Part shown: positions 34,448-46,582 of the stretch, in pieces | How positions within the stretch are numbered: position 1 is the stretch's first letter | How the letters are laid out: each line of letters opens with the position of its first letter | From: Dichotomocladium elegans | Taxonomy: Eukaryota; Mucoromycota; Mucoromycetes; Mucorales; Lichtheimiaceae | Direction of reading: 5' to 3' | Assembly (NCBI GenBank): GCA_025716815.1 | Contig: JAIXMN010000010.1 | Location: 1-64,000, forward strand | DNA: 64,000 nucleotides | Program-made: the position numbers and the translations under genes | Notes under the pieces: generated by a model | Database searches by the model: none | The model's input: the letters and a program-made list of their open reading frames with translations, nothing else | Told to the model about the DNA's origin: nothing

Positions 34448-37400
34448 TTTGACTGGCGTTTGGCTGGTATGAATGTATTAGAAAGAAGAGAAAAAGAGGA
34501 GATGGTAGATATGAAAAAATAACTGATCCTTTTAACGATGGCCAGTGAATCTGATGTACGTTGTGCATATTCTTCGAAGGGCATATCGAGTCTGCTCTCC
34601 AAAATAGTTTAAAACGTTGTATAACGCAATCATTCAACACCAAGAGCTAAAATACACTTGACTGATCCCGTGACGTCTGCTTGATGCGAGATAACAACAC
34701 CGCAAGCACTGTTGTATATCTTATATTCTTATGTAGTAAGTGCTCTTTGTATTCCACGTACACACATGTACTATATCCGCAGCTCTATAAACAATCGTAA
34801 AAAAAATACGAAGGCTGACATCTTAGTCGAGATAAGATCAGCAACCTGCACTGCTACCTCCTCCGTCAATCATCAAACTGTACTGGGATATTGTAGTGGT
34901 TACACTATGTTAAAGTCTCATTAGCCACGAGAAGATTTTAATAACTCGATATTCTTTCACGGTGGGAATGAAATTGTTGGACGGAATTCACAGGTTGAGA
35001 AGGACAAAATAACTTGCTAATAGACTAGGCATCCTTCCGGACTTGGGCGCAGAGCCCTGTGTTTGTATTTGAACACTATGCTTCTGGAAAGTGTTGGATC
35101 ATCACATGCAGGAATACTTGTTACTTTCTATTACTGCATTCCTTCATCCTTTCCTTTATTTCGTACCCAGATTGGATGAAGGATTTAGTACTTATGTCAA
35201 GTGTACGTAGGCATGTGTGCTTGTCTCGGATAATATTTGAACTCGAACCTCAACGCGTTGGTAACCAAGTAATACCGCTTTTACAAATTTTACGGAAGCC
35301 AGAAAAATACTACGCAAGTGCATAGTTACAGCTGATCAGGGGTGGAAGCAAATACTGGGTCTTTCATCACTAAACGCTGTACAAACAAAACTACAAAACA
35401 TAACTGGCTGAGAGACGATCACCGCATGCAAATCTTGATGTTGATCGCAAGTATATCGGCCTGAAAATGTTCCTGCTGAAATTTAGAGTGGTGGTGTAGG
35501 AAAACCGATATCAAACCTGCCTGTACCATGAGGACTAAGCCTCCAATAATATCTCAAGGCCATCATTGAAATCGATGAACTGTTAGTGCAACACAGAATG
35601 GAAATAACCCATGGGATATTTGCAGGTGGACAATGCAGGATATTATCTCTCATAGGGTTTTGTGTTTTTCCATTTAGAACCAACGATATATACCGACTTG
35701 CTAATCCAGTAACAGCGTAATACATATAAGTCTAATTTCCTTCCGAGACCTATACAAGCAAGCAATCTTGCTCAGTACCTTTGAAATTGTATGATATTCC
35801 ATAATAGCCACTTGCGAGTTCAGTTTGATGACAAATGGCATTTTTGCCAAATTATTATGACCTGTTCTGATTGCAACCAACAATCCATTTACAGGTACTA
35901 TGCGCAGGGTGTCGCCAAAAATGTACCGATGTCCATTTAAATAATTAGGTCCAAGAATTTTGCAAGAACATTGTCAAAGAGCAACCCTAGCATATGGCAT
36001 CTGACAAGGTACTCAATTACTTACTTGTCGAGCTGGTCGTAGGACAAGCAATGTCATGGAAATGTAGTATCCGAACACTGATTAGAGCGCAAACTCGGGA
36101 GACCGGACGAGGGGCGATTAATGCAGATAGCGCCGGCATTCATCATCGACATGCCGCTGTAGAACCACCTGCGTGTCTATGCAGCAAATTCCCCCTGAGT
36201 AGACAATTTATGAGAGGAAATCAAAGCTACCAATACAGAAAGACCGCATTGCTCGTCACGGTTGTCGAAGATACTATCTGTCGTGTACGTAATATTCATT
36301 AAGATCGGATGCTGACTTTAATACGCTTTTTTTGCTTTCTACCCGCGTTGCACGATTGTCTGGAGATCCTGAGTTTGAGGAATTCATTGAGATGTACATC
36401 GTTGAGCCTAATCTGCTAATTTCTATGTTGCGTACCTAACCTTATCCATAAAGAATAACTTATTGCCCAGAAAAATTGCAGTAATAATACCTCCCCGAGC
36501 TTATGATTTTTATATGTAAAACACACCTAATGCTGTAGAATGAGCTCCTGAGCAGGTCAAAAATATCCAAAGACAATTCGTTAGCGCTTATCTGGCATGC
36601 TATATGGATCACACAACTGCATTTGAAATTTGGTGACGTTCCTGAACGATGGCGAATGGACACAGTAAACGTATCTATTCTGTGTTATATTCCATCACAT
36701 CCAATGCCCATCTATCAAGCTGCCAGCCTTGAACCTAATAATCAGCTCATTCAGGAAAGACTCGTTTCGTGCGCATGGCCTTGTTCTATAGATGTCCGCA
36801 TAAACAATACGACGTAGTATATATGGTATTCTGGGTCTATGGCGTAAATGGCAAAGCATATTTTATAAGAAACCATTCTACCATGCGTTAGAAATCAACC
36901 GGAAAACCGAGTGTCATAGACAACGAAGGTAAACAGTTCCTGCAGCATAGAGCATTAGTCGACCACGTACAGAGCTTATCAAGGAAAATGGTGGTATGGG
37001 CCCTCCACGGAATGTCTACAAAGAGAACGGTAATGAATAGCCAAAGAACCCGAACCATAGATTGAATGACGATTTATCGCAATATGCTCCCGTCAAAATG
37101 CTCTATTATACCTTTGACACGTGGATCAGCGTTGCGAATAGGGAAATATCTCCATGAAGGCATTAAATATCTTTAATTCATTATGCTGTGTATAATGTGG
37201 ACTACAATAAGATATTTTCGACGCGACCAACCTAATTTATATTATAATCATTTTTAGATAGTTATACTTTAGGCTATAAGCTATAGCTTCCCGTGATATG
37301 TTTGCAGTAATTCTATGTTAAAAATTTTGAGAACTTCCAAGATATATGCGGGAGGATTTGTTGATAAAAATATACATCATTCATTGAGTAAAGTTCTTTG

Positions 37401-39479
37401 TTCCAGCTTAATCCCCTGCCTAATTCATGCGTTCCCAAGGGTCGTTGCTTCCAGTTGTATTACGTCTACCTTTAAGGTGATGAGTACGTGAACGCGGTTT
37501 CCTTGTGATCGATTTTCAATGCCTAAAACTTAACAATATACTTATAGGTTCTATATAATAAATATTTTGTAATCCATTTATCATACACCATTCGCTGAAA
37601 ACTGATAGCATTTGCGTGCTGCACAGAGTTGAATGCCTCTGGTCAATCGGCAGAGATATGTATCAAGGTACGTTGTAGCTGTTTGAATTGTTATTTATGC
37701 TATCCCAACAACATCATAGATTACTTCAATTGTTCCCATTTTTCATTCATGGGACCCGGTTTCGATATCACTGCTCGCATGTCAATTATTATCAATAAGG
37801 ATAGCATCAAGTCTTGTCTAAAGTATTATACAGTATTTACATAGAGGTATGTAAGCTCATTGCGTGCATGATTGATTTAGAAACCCATATTATTTTGGCG
37901 AGCTCAAAAAAGCCATAGAGATGTTTGGATTTTACAAATAGACAATATCCATCGTGTCCATTACATAATTCTCACCATTAGATTGAGTTCTGGCTGATGA
38001 GATTTGAAATGATCTCTTGCATGTAGAATGCTCGCTTGGCAATTTGCTGCATACTGAATCTTTTCTGGAATTGCTAGTATTGAATATCTATCGATAACAT
38101 CATTACCTGTTACTTTCAGGTCCCTTAGGTCAAGAATAATAGAACTATTGCTTGGACTACGAACAGACGATGCACTGAAACATGACCGCCAATAGTCATC
38201 TGCTACGATCGCTAGACTTTTAAACTCTATGACTGTATGGCCAACCAGAGAATGGTTGATCAAAGAATTACATTCGGCAGGTTCTTACCACCAGAAGCAG
38301 TGAGTTCATTCATTTATTACATTTGCTAGGTATGTCTGCAAAGGATTTGATTTTATGAGCAATGCTCATGCTAATACGCTCGACAAGGGCCGCATTGATC
38401 CCTTAAGTAAATGTTCATTATGAAAATCATGCGATAGAAACAATGAAATATTCATTTCATTAAGAATTAAGCTCTCTGACTTTATGACAGAGCCCCCATC
38501 CCATCACCACGTCGCACTTTAGTTTTGCAATTACCACCACATCTGGTTCTTTCTAATAGCCATTCTCGTGGCATTATAATAATAGAGCGTGAAGGGTACG
38601 ATGGTTTTCATCTGAAAGTACACATACTTGCCATAAGGATGTTGTAATGGTCGGGACAAGTGTTCAAATTATTGCTTCATAGGGTCGCTACTGATGCTGC
38701 TACTATGGCGTAGTTCCTGTCATCATTGTAAAATACTTATTCTGAGGAACTGTATTATAATCCATTAAGAGCCGCGATTTCCTCCCCTAAAAAGGTCCTT
38801 GCAAAACGAATTCCATGATAAATTAAGTAAATGTTCTTGAGGAAACCGTGCGACGTATAGCATTATAACTAACGGCGAAGTCGGGCGCACTATTACCAAC
38901 ATAGCTATATGACGAATGCTGATGAGAAAAGACGCCTTTACCGTGAAGGATGACATTTTGAAGATGTTCAGAACAGAATGTAATTATAACATTTGAAAGG
39001 AGAGAGCACTTAGAACTTGTAGTGGTGAGTGATGTTTGTAGGTCTACGTCAGTGACAGACATGATGTTTCCAGTGATCAACTAAGAAATTATGTTGGCCA
39101 CTGCCATAGCGTGGAAGAGTAAACAGAGACTGCTTAAAGATCAATCCATCCACGACGGTCCCGCACACTATGGGCGACCTGCGGGATGATGATTCATTTC
39201 TGCGCCTGAGAAAGTTAATTGAACGAAAAAGTTCACAAGCCCTACTTAAAGCGGACGTGGGAACACAAATGGAAGCAAAGACCACATGCATTACACGCAC
39301 CGTTCGTTTTTTTTTTTTTTGGAGGAGCGGAAACAGGAAAATAGTAAAATTTGGTAACAATTACATGACACGCAGATATACGCATAGAATTCAACGCAAA
39401 CGTATACATCAAAAATAAAATAAAAGACAATGGTGGCGGAAAAAAGAAAAACGGCAAAGCAAGAAGAGGAACAAGGGTA
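34448..39479. other. Long gene-poor, AT-rich region
   Basis: Five kilobases without a gene I can support. Open frames are short (up to about 100 codons, for example 35994-36302 plus and 37961-38263 minus) and lack known motifs. The frame at 37961-38263 (STOP-free, ending in RDHFKSHQPELNLMVRIM) has an amino-acid-like composition and could be an exon of a decayed gene. Stretches near 37.2-37.4 kb are very AT-rich. No tRNA, rRNA or terminal repeats were recognised. Confidence 0.4.
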
Positions 39480-40414
39480 TTAACAAGAAGGATGTCTCAA
39501 AGAAGCTAACTCCCGGCGGAGTTCATTTTTTTCTTGGGACCACCGAGCTTCCCGTTCCTGCAGAGTGGCTATGTATTCTAGCGCTATTTGCAATAATTAA
39601 TTACATGAGGATGGGGAGGGCTGGCTCATGGATAAGGAATCTTCTTTTTTTTTATACCTTTACTCAGGATTTCCCACTTGCTTGTCTTGAGTCCTTTTTC
39701 GACAGGTAGAATATCCCGTAGTTCGTCAAAAAGGTCGTTCATTTCTTTGCGCCGTTTTCGCTCTGCCATCTTATGACTGATTCTGAGCTCAGGCGACCGC
39801 GAATATGCCGTCAGCTTGTCCGCTGCTGCGTCGCTGCCGTCATTAAGTACAAGTTTGTGGAGGCGCTGCTGATATCGGGTTGGAATGGCAATTGAATGTC
39901 TGCGCATGACATCTGGCGGAGTACTGTCTAGATGGTTTGTTCGCGAATCCAGACATTGCTGCTGTTGGTCTTGTTGCCATCCCAATGGGGAGCGATGTTG
40001 CTGTAGTAGCTGTGTATCAAGTGCTCCAGATACTCTGGTCAGGTGTGATATAGATGGCAGTGAGTCCCGTCGCCATGCGCCAGTCGGAATTACTCGGGTC
40101 TCGTTTGAGCTCGTGGTGGGAGGCGGCAGCATAGGAGACGATGGTCGTTGCTGTTCGAGCTTCGGCGAGACGATCGATGAGATCAGAATACTGCTCCTCC
40201 TCCGGCTGCTGGTGATGGCGCTATCGTTGCCGTTGGATGACGACAGCAGTCGCTCTTGCGGTGAGTAAGGATGATGTCGGAACGAGGACAACGGATAAAG
40301 AACCCTTGACGAAGGGTCTAATGATGGGCGACGGCCGGCAATACTAACAGTCTCGCTATCCACTGTGGAAGATTTTGCAAGAGGCGAAGATGGGTAGTGG
40401 TTCGAGAGAAGCAT
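39480..40414 (-). CDS. bHLH transcription factor
   Basis: Two exons, 39658-40414 and 39480-39583, 286 residues. The first 210 residues are Ser/Pro/Gln-rich and disordered. The bHLH starts at about residue 211: RISHKMAERKRRKEMNDLF, loop PVEKGLKTSK, and helix 2, which is completed by exon 2 (WEILSK+ALEYIATLQERE). The basic region has His, Glu and Arg at the three contact positions (H-K-M-A-E-R-K-R-R), the class B set that reads CACGTG. Helix 2 runs on into a short zipper-like helix (RWSQEKNELRRELASL) at the C-terminus. Nuclear regulator; target genes unknown. A CACGTG lies 153 bases upstream of the ATG and another at about 470. Confidence 0.9.
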
Positions 40415-40566
40415 TTTTTTTAGAGAAGGGGAAGAGAAGCGAGGTGAATGAGGGCAGGGATGGGTTTTGTAGAGCTGGCGCGTGTGTAAACGTTTGCGTG
40501 AGCGCTCGTGTGTATGTGTGTGTGTGTGGAGCTATGTTGGACATGAACTCCGCATCGCATCGCAAG

Positions 40567-40572
40567 CACGTG
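40567..40572. promoter_or_regulatory. CACGTG E-box upstream of bHLH gene (proximal)
   Basis: Palindromic CACGTG in context AGCACGTGCT, 153 bases upstream of the bHLH start codon. It is the site expected for a class B bHLH protein, so autoregulation is possible. Confidence 0.5.
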
Positions 40573-40886
40573 CTGCCCTCTCTTCTTGCCACATGGCCCG
40601 CTCCCCCTACATTACGTTGCATGCTTGTTAGGGAATATAATAAGGAAGCAATAAAACACATTTATATAAACCAAATCATTCCCCACTTGTCACTCGCTCC
40701 ACACATCTTGGGGAAACATGGAGATAATCCTTGTAGACTCCGGGATCGCTAGATTGCAGCCATCGCACCTGCAACAACAAACTTACCCCCCCCTATTTTC
40801 GATGTTGCTGGATGCATCGTTCATAGCATTCCCACTCGGGTCTAATCCATTCTTATTGAGCCTGTGCTGTTTATGTAGGACAGAAG

Positions 40887-40892
40887 CACGTG
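40887..40892. promoter_or_regulatory. CACGTG E-box upstream of bHLH gene (distal)
   Basis: Second CACGTG (AGCACGTGTC), about 320 bases beyond the proximal one. Confidence 0.4.
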
Positions 40893-42718
40893 TCCTTAAC
40901 AACCCTACGCTCACCTCGTCGCTGCATGTGTCAAAAAAATTGGCCAAACACGTCTGTTATCTCCATCTGTAGAGCGTCGGTTCAAATGAAATGATGCGGT
41001 GCGTTGGGTAATCGATTTACCAACTCTAGCAACAAAAATTCCCATCTCTTTATCCCCACTCTAGTTCACTTCAGTTAAAAATATAAGCACATAATGTGCT
41101 ATAGATATCAACCCTCGCAGCCAAGTTTAATGAAGTGTACAACAGCGAATGGGTGTTAACATTTTATTGATGTAACTCATCACTTATTCTAAGCATTCTA
41201 TTCCATCTTACCATGGCTGTCCTTGGAATAACCATTCAGTGATTGAGCATAAGCCTGTATACTTGTTGAGGTTTCCTTTGCAATGACTGGGTTCATCAAC
41301 TAGGTTAGCGTTGGTGTGTGGGAAGCATTGTGCGGGTGGGTATGATATCCAAGTCGGAGAAAAGCATCGTAGTCCTATGCTGATCCATGTGGTAACCTTA
41401 TTGCTTGTGTGACATGCATAGACACCGCCGCTACCCTATCCTTTCCTTGGGCCGGTCACAGATAAATACCAACTCTCTCAGTGTAGTGCTTTAATTAACC
41501 CCGCTCGCTACAATCAATATACCATAAAACGAGGGAAGCTACTTCGTACCAATGCACACAAGAAACAACACGAAGGCTAAACGATGATAAAACAATATAT
41601 CATCAGCCTGTGAGAGCACAATATGACAAGGGGAATAGTGCACTTTTTTTTACGAGGAGATCATAATCATTCACTCCAAAGACCCAATTCTTCAGGTAAC
41701 AAACTAGCTTATGATCTCTCGGTGCGATGAAATGTAATCCAGAAAAGTGTTCTGGAGGTTGGGGGAGCATAGTTTACCCTCGGAACATTCCTTTCTTCTG
41801 TATGCAGCCATACTTGCTGTTCCCATCTTCCCTAATTGCTTTGGCTCTTTTGGATGAAGGGAAAATACATGCTAGATGGGTTGGCAACTGAAGCGGGGAG
41901 GGAGGACTTTGAGCCATTCAGAAATTGCCTCGTGAATCGATTAGCGAATAAGATTCGTGCATTTTAGAAAATTTCCTTTCTCGGTAGATAAAATATCCGA
42001 GACTGTTGACTCTATTTGATTGGCCATTCCAAAAGTTCCACACAAGCAAAGACGTACAAGGAAGGCTGATCCCCAGCGGTCTCGGATGCCCATAAAAATG
42101 TCTGTATTGTAATAATTTTCATTGCTTTAGACTAGGTCATTTCCTGGCCTACTGAAGGTGTATTATTGTACCACTTTGACGACCAAGCAATGAATTTATG
42201 CGACATCCAAACAAGGGAAATCTGGTGTCTCTCAAAGGGTTACGATTACGCGTATAGGCATGTGTAGTTGATAGCGAGGAATGGAAAATAGGTGGCGCCT
42301 CTCATCTTTATATTGGCTAGCGGTCAATATTCCAGACAGAATAAATAAATGGGTCTCTCTATTTAGATTCTGAAGACCACTTTGAGTAGAGTGACAGCCC
42401 GTTATAATGATACGCCTTTACGGACCATAGTGACCCGGCAGGGCTTATTCCACTTCGTTATAATGATATAATTTGGTGAGAACCAAGGGTATCACTATAA
42501 CTGGCGGCTACTGTAATATAATTGCTTCGCTCTGATCTATATGCCTTAAAAGATCGCCTTTTCGTACAATAGAATAAAAGACATGCGGCAGATCTTTTCA
42601 TCCAGAGATTAACCCATGGGGTCGTTTTCACTATTGGCTTCATAAATGCTGCTATATCTACGCTCATAAGAGGCATGTCCAACCCTTCCGGCCCAAACAA
42701 GTTTATCTAACTGTTTGT

Positions 42719-45700
42719 TTAATTGTAACAATCCAATATATTACGATCGTCATCGGGGTCTCCGGGACCCAGTGAAAGGGTCATCATGTCCGCGTTGATA
42801 TCTAGCGCTTCCTGAAAGATATGCTCGGGATCCAATGTCTCTCGAAGACGGTCGAAATCAATGTCCCTTAGTTGATCCATAAATGCTTCATCTTTAGACG
42901 CCATCGTATCGTCATCACCATCAACAGCGAATGATCGCTTCTTGTGACCTCCATCCCATTGATGCGGTTGTTGCTGTTGCTGGAGAATGTCCTGGATGAT
43001 TTCGTAAGCCTGCGCTCGAACGCGGCGCATGGTCGATTTCGTCTATAAACATGTAAGTTTTGCGAAGTAAGTCCCTTTCCGGCGTATTCTTTCTTCTAAC
43101 CAACTACTTACCGCTTCGATGAGCCAGCGATCACCCTGAAGCATGTAAAAGACAGGGACTGGCGATTTCGTATGTGGGTCAGTGATGTGTGTATACTGGC
43201 TGGCGTCTGTCGTCGATCGAAGTTTCTTTTGCTGTTTTTTCTCGTGCATATACAATCGCCAGAATGCAAAGAGAACTTGGCAGGCACGCATGGTCACATC
43301 TGAGTCAGGATCGTCCATGAGCTTTGCGACAATATCAGGACTTTTTAAATGAGTTAACGCAGCAAAATGGGATGAGTGCTTCTTACGTGCGCCACTACTT
43401 ACTTTAGTGACCTTTTCTCTTCTGTAGTAGAAGTTGTTGATTCGATGACCATTCCTTCACACGAACGATTGGTCACCAAGCAGCAAATGGCATCCAAAGC
43501 CGCTCGGCGAACGAAAGCCTCCGAGTCGTATAGTAATCGAGGCAATTTGGATGCTACTTCGCGCGTCTGCTGGTGCTGCTGAATGAAGTACCATCCATCC
43601 TTGCTTCTCATAAAATTCTACCTTCATTTTTAGCGAAACGGTACCTTGCTAAAAAAAACCCCTGCCCCTATTTTCTGTACCTGAAGTACGTCCAAGGCGG
43701 ATGCACGAACATATGATTCACTGTCGTTGAGGCGGTCTAATACAAGGAATGGCAGCTTGTGTTTTATAGCGAAGCTCATCTTGAAGTCTGAGCGCGGCTA
43801 TGATTAAAAAATATGGGAAGTACGTAAAAAAGAAAGACGATGGACTTTTTATACGGTTATCTCAAACGGCGATGAGACTTACTGGTTGGAATAGGGCACC
43901 AATAAATACAATAACCGAATCACGCACATCCCACGCTTCATCCATAAGTTTGAGTCTTAATTCCATTGTAAGCGAGTCGGCAATCGTCTGCAAGTGCTTT
44001 ACATGAGTACCATGTGCACCAGCATTTCGTCGTTGTCCATACCTGCTCCATCATCAATCCACCTAATGTATCATGCTCAAATATTCCTAGAAACGCGTTC
44101 AGGACGATTGTCACACCCATACTGTCCATGCTAGTTCCGTGAAGCATCCGAAGTAAGCGCTGGATCGTCTAAAAGGATTGATGAAGTCAAAATCTAATGT
44201 ATGGTCTAGCTGATTCTTTTTTTTTTTACCTGAGGAATTTTATCCTTTGCGCTGGAAGGGTTCTCGACTGCAAAGCGACTAAATAGGACAAGAATAAGAT
44301 CGAGGGCAATCCTCAACATACGCTGATCGAAGGGGAATGCATTCGATTCGAGCAGCTGAACAACTTCATCCAGCATTTCATCCTAGAACAAAAACAAGCG
44401 TCAAGAGAGATGGTCCCCTTATCTGCCCACATAGCTTACATACATTGGATATTTCTGGGAACTTTGACAAAAGGCTCTGATTCGTCCGTAATATCACTTG
44501 GATAATACTTGACCTAGTAGCCAAGAACTGTGGAGAAGATTTGATAAAAGCGCCTAACTTGGTGGTGTATTAACAGTTAGTTGAAGCTTTTCGAAATAGT
44601 TTATGATTGGCAAAGATATATACTTGATCCCCCTGAGGTATCCGTGAGGGGTCGATACAGACGCGCAAAAGTTTGACCATGTCTTCCTGCACAAGCTTCA
44701 CTTCGACCGAATCATGCCTCGCATACCGAGAAAGGAGGATCGTAGCGGACTGTACTATATTAACCGCGGTAAGAATATCGCTTTTCTTTTGGGGAAACAA
44801 TAACATATTAGACGCATAGTCCATTAGATAATCATAAGCTACAGAAAAAGGAAGAATAATGGTTAAGTACACAGCGGTACCAAACAGGCATGGTCACCGA
44901 CCTCCTTTGATGTTATCTTCCAAGGGATTTGCTTTCGGCGGATCGAGGAGCATAAGCGCTAGCGGGTTAGGGGCCCATTCATATAACCGTGACAGAATCT
45001 CGAGAACTTTAAGGCTTGCTACTCGAGATGTTACAGAAAGTAGTGGAAGTAGCGGGATAAACTAGGAGCAATTGATCAGTGAGTTTACTGAATCAGCACA
45101 TACATGAGCGTATATATATACCAGTTGCTCTTCATACAGATACTCAAGAACCGCCCCTTCGCGCGTTTCTACAAGGCACCAACAAAACTCAAGGGCCGAG
45201 AGCAAGGCTTGCAAATTCTTGCTGCCTTGTTTCAGGACATCCTTCAGTATTCCCGATGGATTCAAGATGCGACATAACTCCATCAAGTCTGATCGCCCTT
45301 GCTCAAAAGTAGAGGCTCGTTCAATGATGGATCGAAAGAAGCTGCAAGCCTCGGAGACCACCTATACAAATAGCCACATACATGGTATGTGCCAATTATA
45401 AGAATGCGGTCTATGTACATTGCACCATCACTCCTGAGCCAGTGGACTCAAAAAGGTGGGATTAAACGCGTGAAAACGCTTTGTTATACACACAAAAAGA
45501 CTATTGTCTGTAAAGGCCTGACGAATCCCTTTTGCAATTGATTCTTTGTTCGCTATGTATCTGAAAAAAGGGCAGGGAGTGAGTCATTATTGAATGTGTG
45601 TGTGCGTGTGTGCATATTCAAAGCCATTCACAAACGATATTTACTGTACTGCCTCTGGGGACACCAAGAATGATCGGAATGTGTTTAGGCTAGCATACCG

Positions 45701-46161
45701 AACCGCGGCTTGGTCAGACGAAAGACCAGCGACGATATGGCCCAGCAAATCACCAGAACAGCTAATGACAGTTTGAAACGATGTCTTGTTGTGTGCTATC
45801 AGACTGCCAAGCAGTCGGTAACAGAGTGTATGAACGCGATAATCTTGACCGGGTTCTTGACACGCCTTTATTATACTCCATGAGCACATGTCGATTTTAC
45901 GCGATATAAAAGTAACATTTCTACGTAGCGACACAGCAATGCTTTCACTTCCTGGAATATACAGTCTTAATGGCATACCTGAGTCAAAATGCTAAGGATG
46001 TTCCAGGAAGAAATCTCTTCAGGGGAGATCTCTTGAATAACGGCATCGAGGAGCGAGAACACTTTTTCGTACAGTGTGTCATCTACGATTTCCCGAGACA
46101 TATGCGGGATTGCCTCAAGCATGCTCTGGGCTCGGGCTTTCTCTTTTGTAATCTCAGTCAT
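42719..46161 (-). CDS. BRAT1: BRAT1-like HEAT-repeat protein
   Basis: Many short exons from the ATG at 46161 to the stop at 42719. Exon 1 has ...REIVDDTLYEKVFSLLD, similar to the human BRAT1 N-terminus (VADDTCLEKLLDWF). HEAT-like helices follow in almost every exon (SQTVISCSGDL-type pairs, FVRRAALDAICCLV, DVTMRACQVLFAFW). A key match is WDVRDSVIVFIGALF followed by LNDSESYVRASALDVLQ, which aligns with the BRAT1 block WEVRDSALEFL...DPESYVRASA. The C-terminal part has MDQLRDIDFDRLRETLD (human: MLRSLDLEGLRSTL) and ends NILDCYN (human ends in DCY). In animals BRAT1 binds the Integrator endonuclease INTS11 (with INTS9) and is needed for snRNA 3'-end processing. A similar nuclease-chaperone role here is inference. 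Exon limits were set by eye. Confidence 0.78.
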
Positions 46162-46582
46162 TGTCGACAGTAATAAAAACAAAAAAGGGGACCTTCGCAA
46201 GCGGAGAGTAGACCAAACGGCATAAAACCTGTGTCCGATGGTGCACAGAACTTTCCCTCTCACGTGCGTGAAAGAAGATACCTTGGGATATCTGGTATCA
46301 TTTTCGGGGGCCACCGCTACTTACGAATAACATTGTGTGGAATCCTTCATTATTTTTAAGATTGGATATTGTCGAACCATGAGGCCCCCATGCCTGGGAT
46401 GGTTGCCTTACCATCGCTCGATTCAAAGAAAAAAAAGTCAGCCGTGTAACGTGTTTCTGGGGATGTGACTTTCGTCTCGATCGCTTGGTGGCTTGGAGTA
46501 CCGCGACATATTTTTTCAAATTCGCTCCACCGGAGGCAAGGAAGAAAAAATAGGCAACCCATACTCTTTTCCTTAATCCGTC
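46162..46582. promoter_or_regulatory. Divergent promoter region BRAT1-like / NOP58
   Basis: 421 bases between two start codons that point away from each other, containing TCACGTGCGTGA at 46260-46271. The minus-strand open frame that crosses it (46298-46762) has no motif and overlaps NOP58 exon 1, so I treat it as chance. Confidence 0.5.

Larger units (their letters stand above)
40415..42718. other. Intergenic region upstream of bHLH gene
   Basis: About 2.3 kb with no supported gene apart from the E-boxes. A TG-rich run at 40516-40531 lies in the 5' leader. Two copies of CGTTATAATGATA/CGTTATAATGATA occur about 54 bases apart at 42402 and 42456. The short minus frame at 42458-42700 shows no motif. 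Confidence 0.35.
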
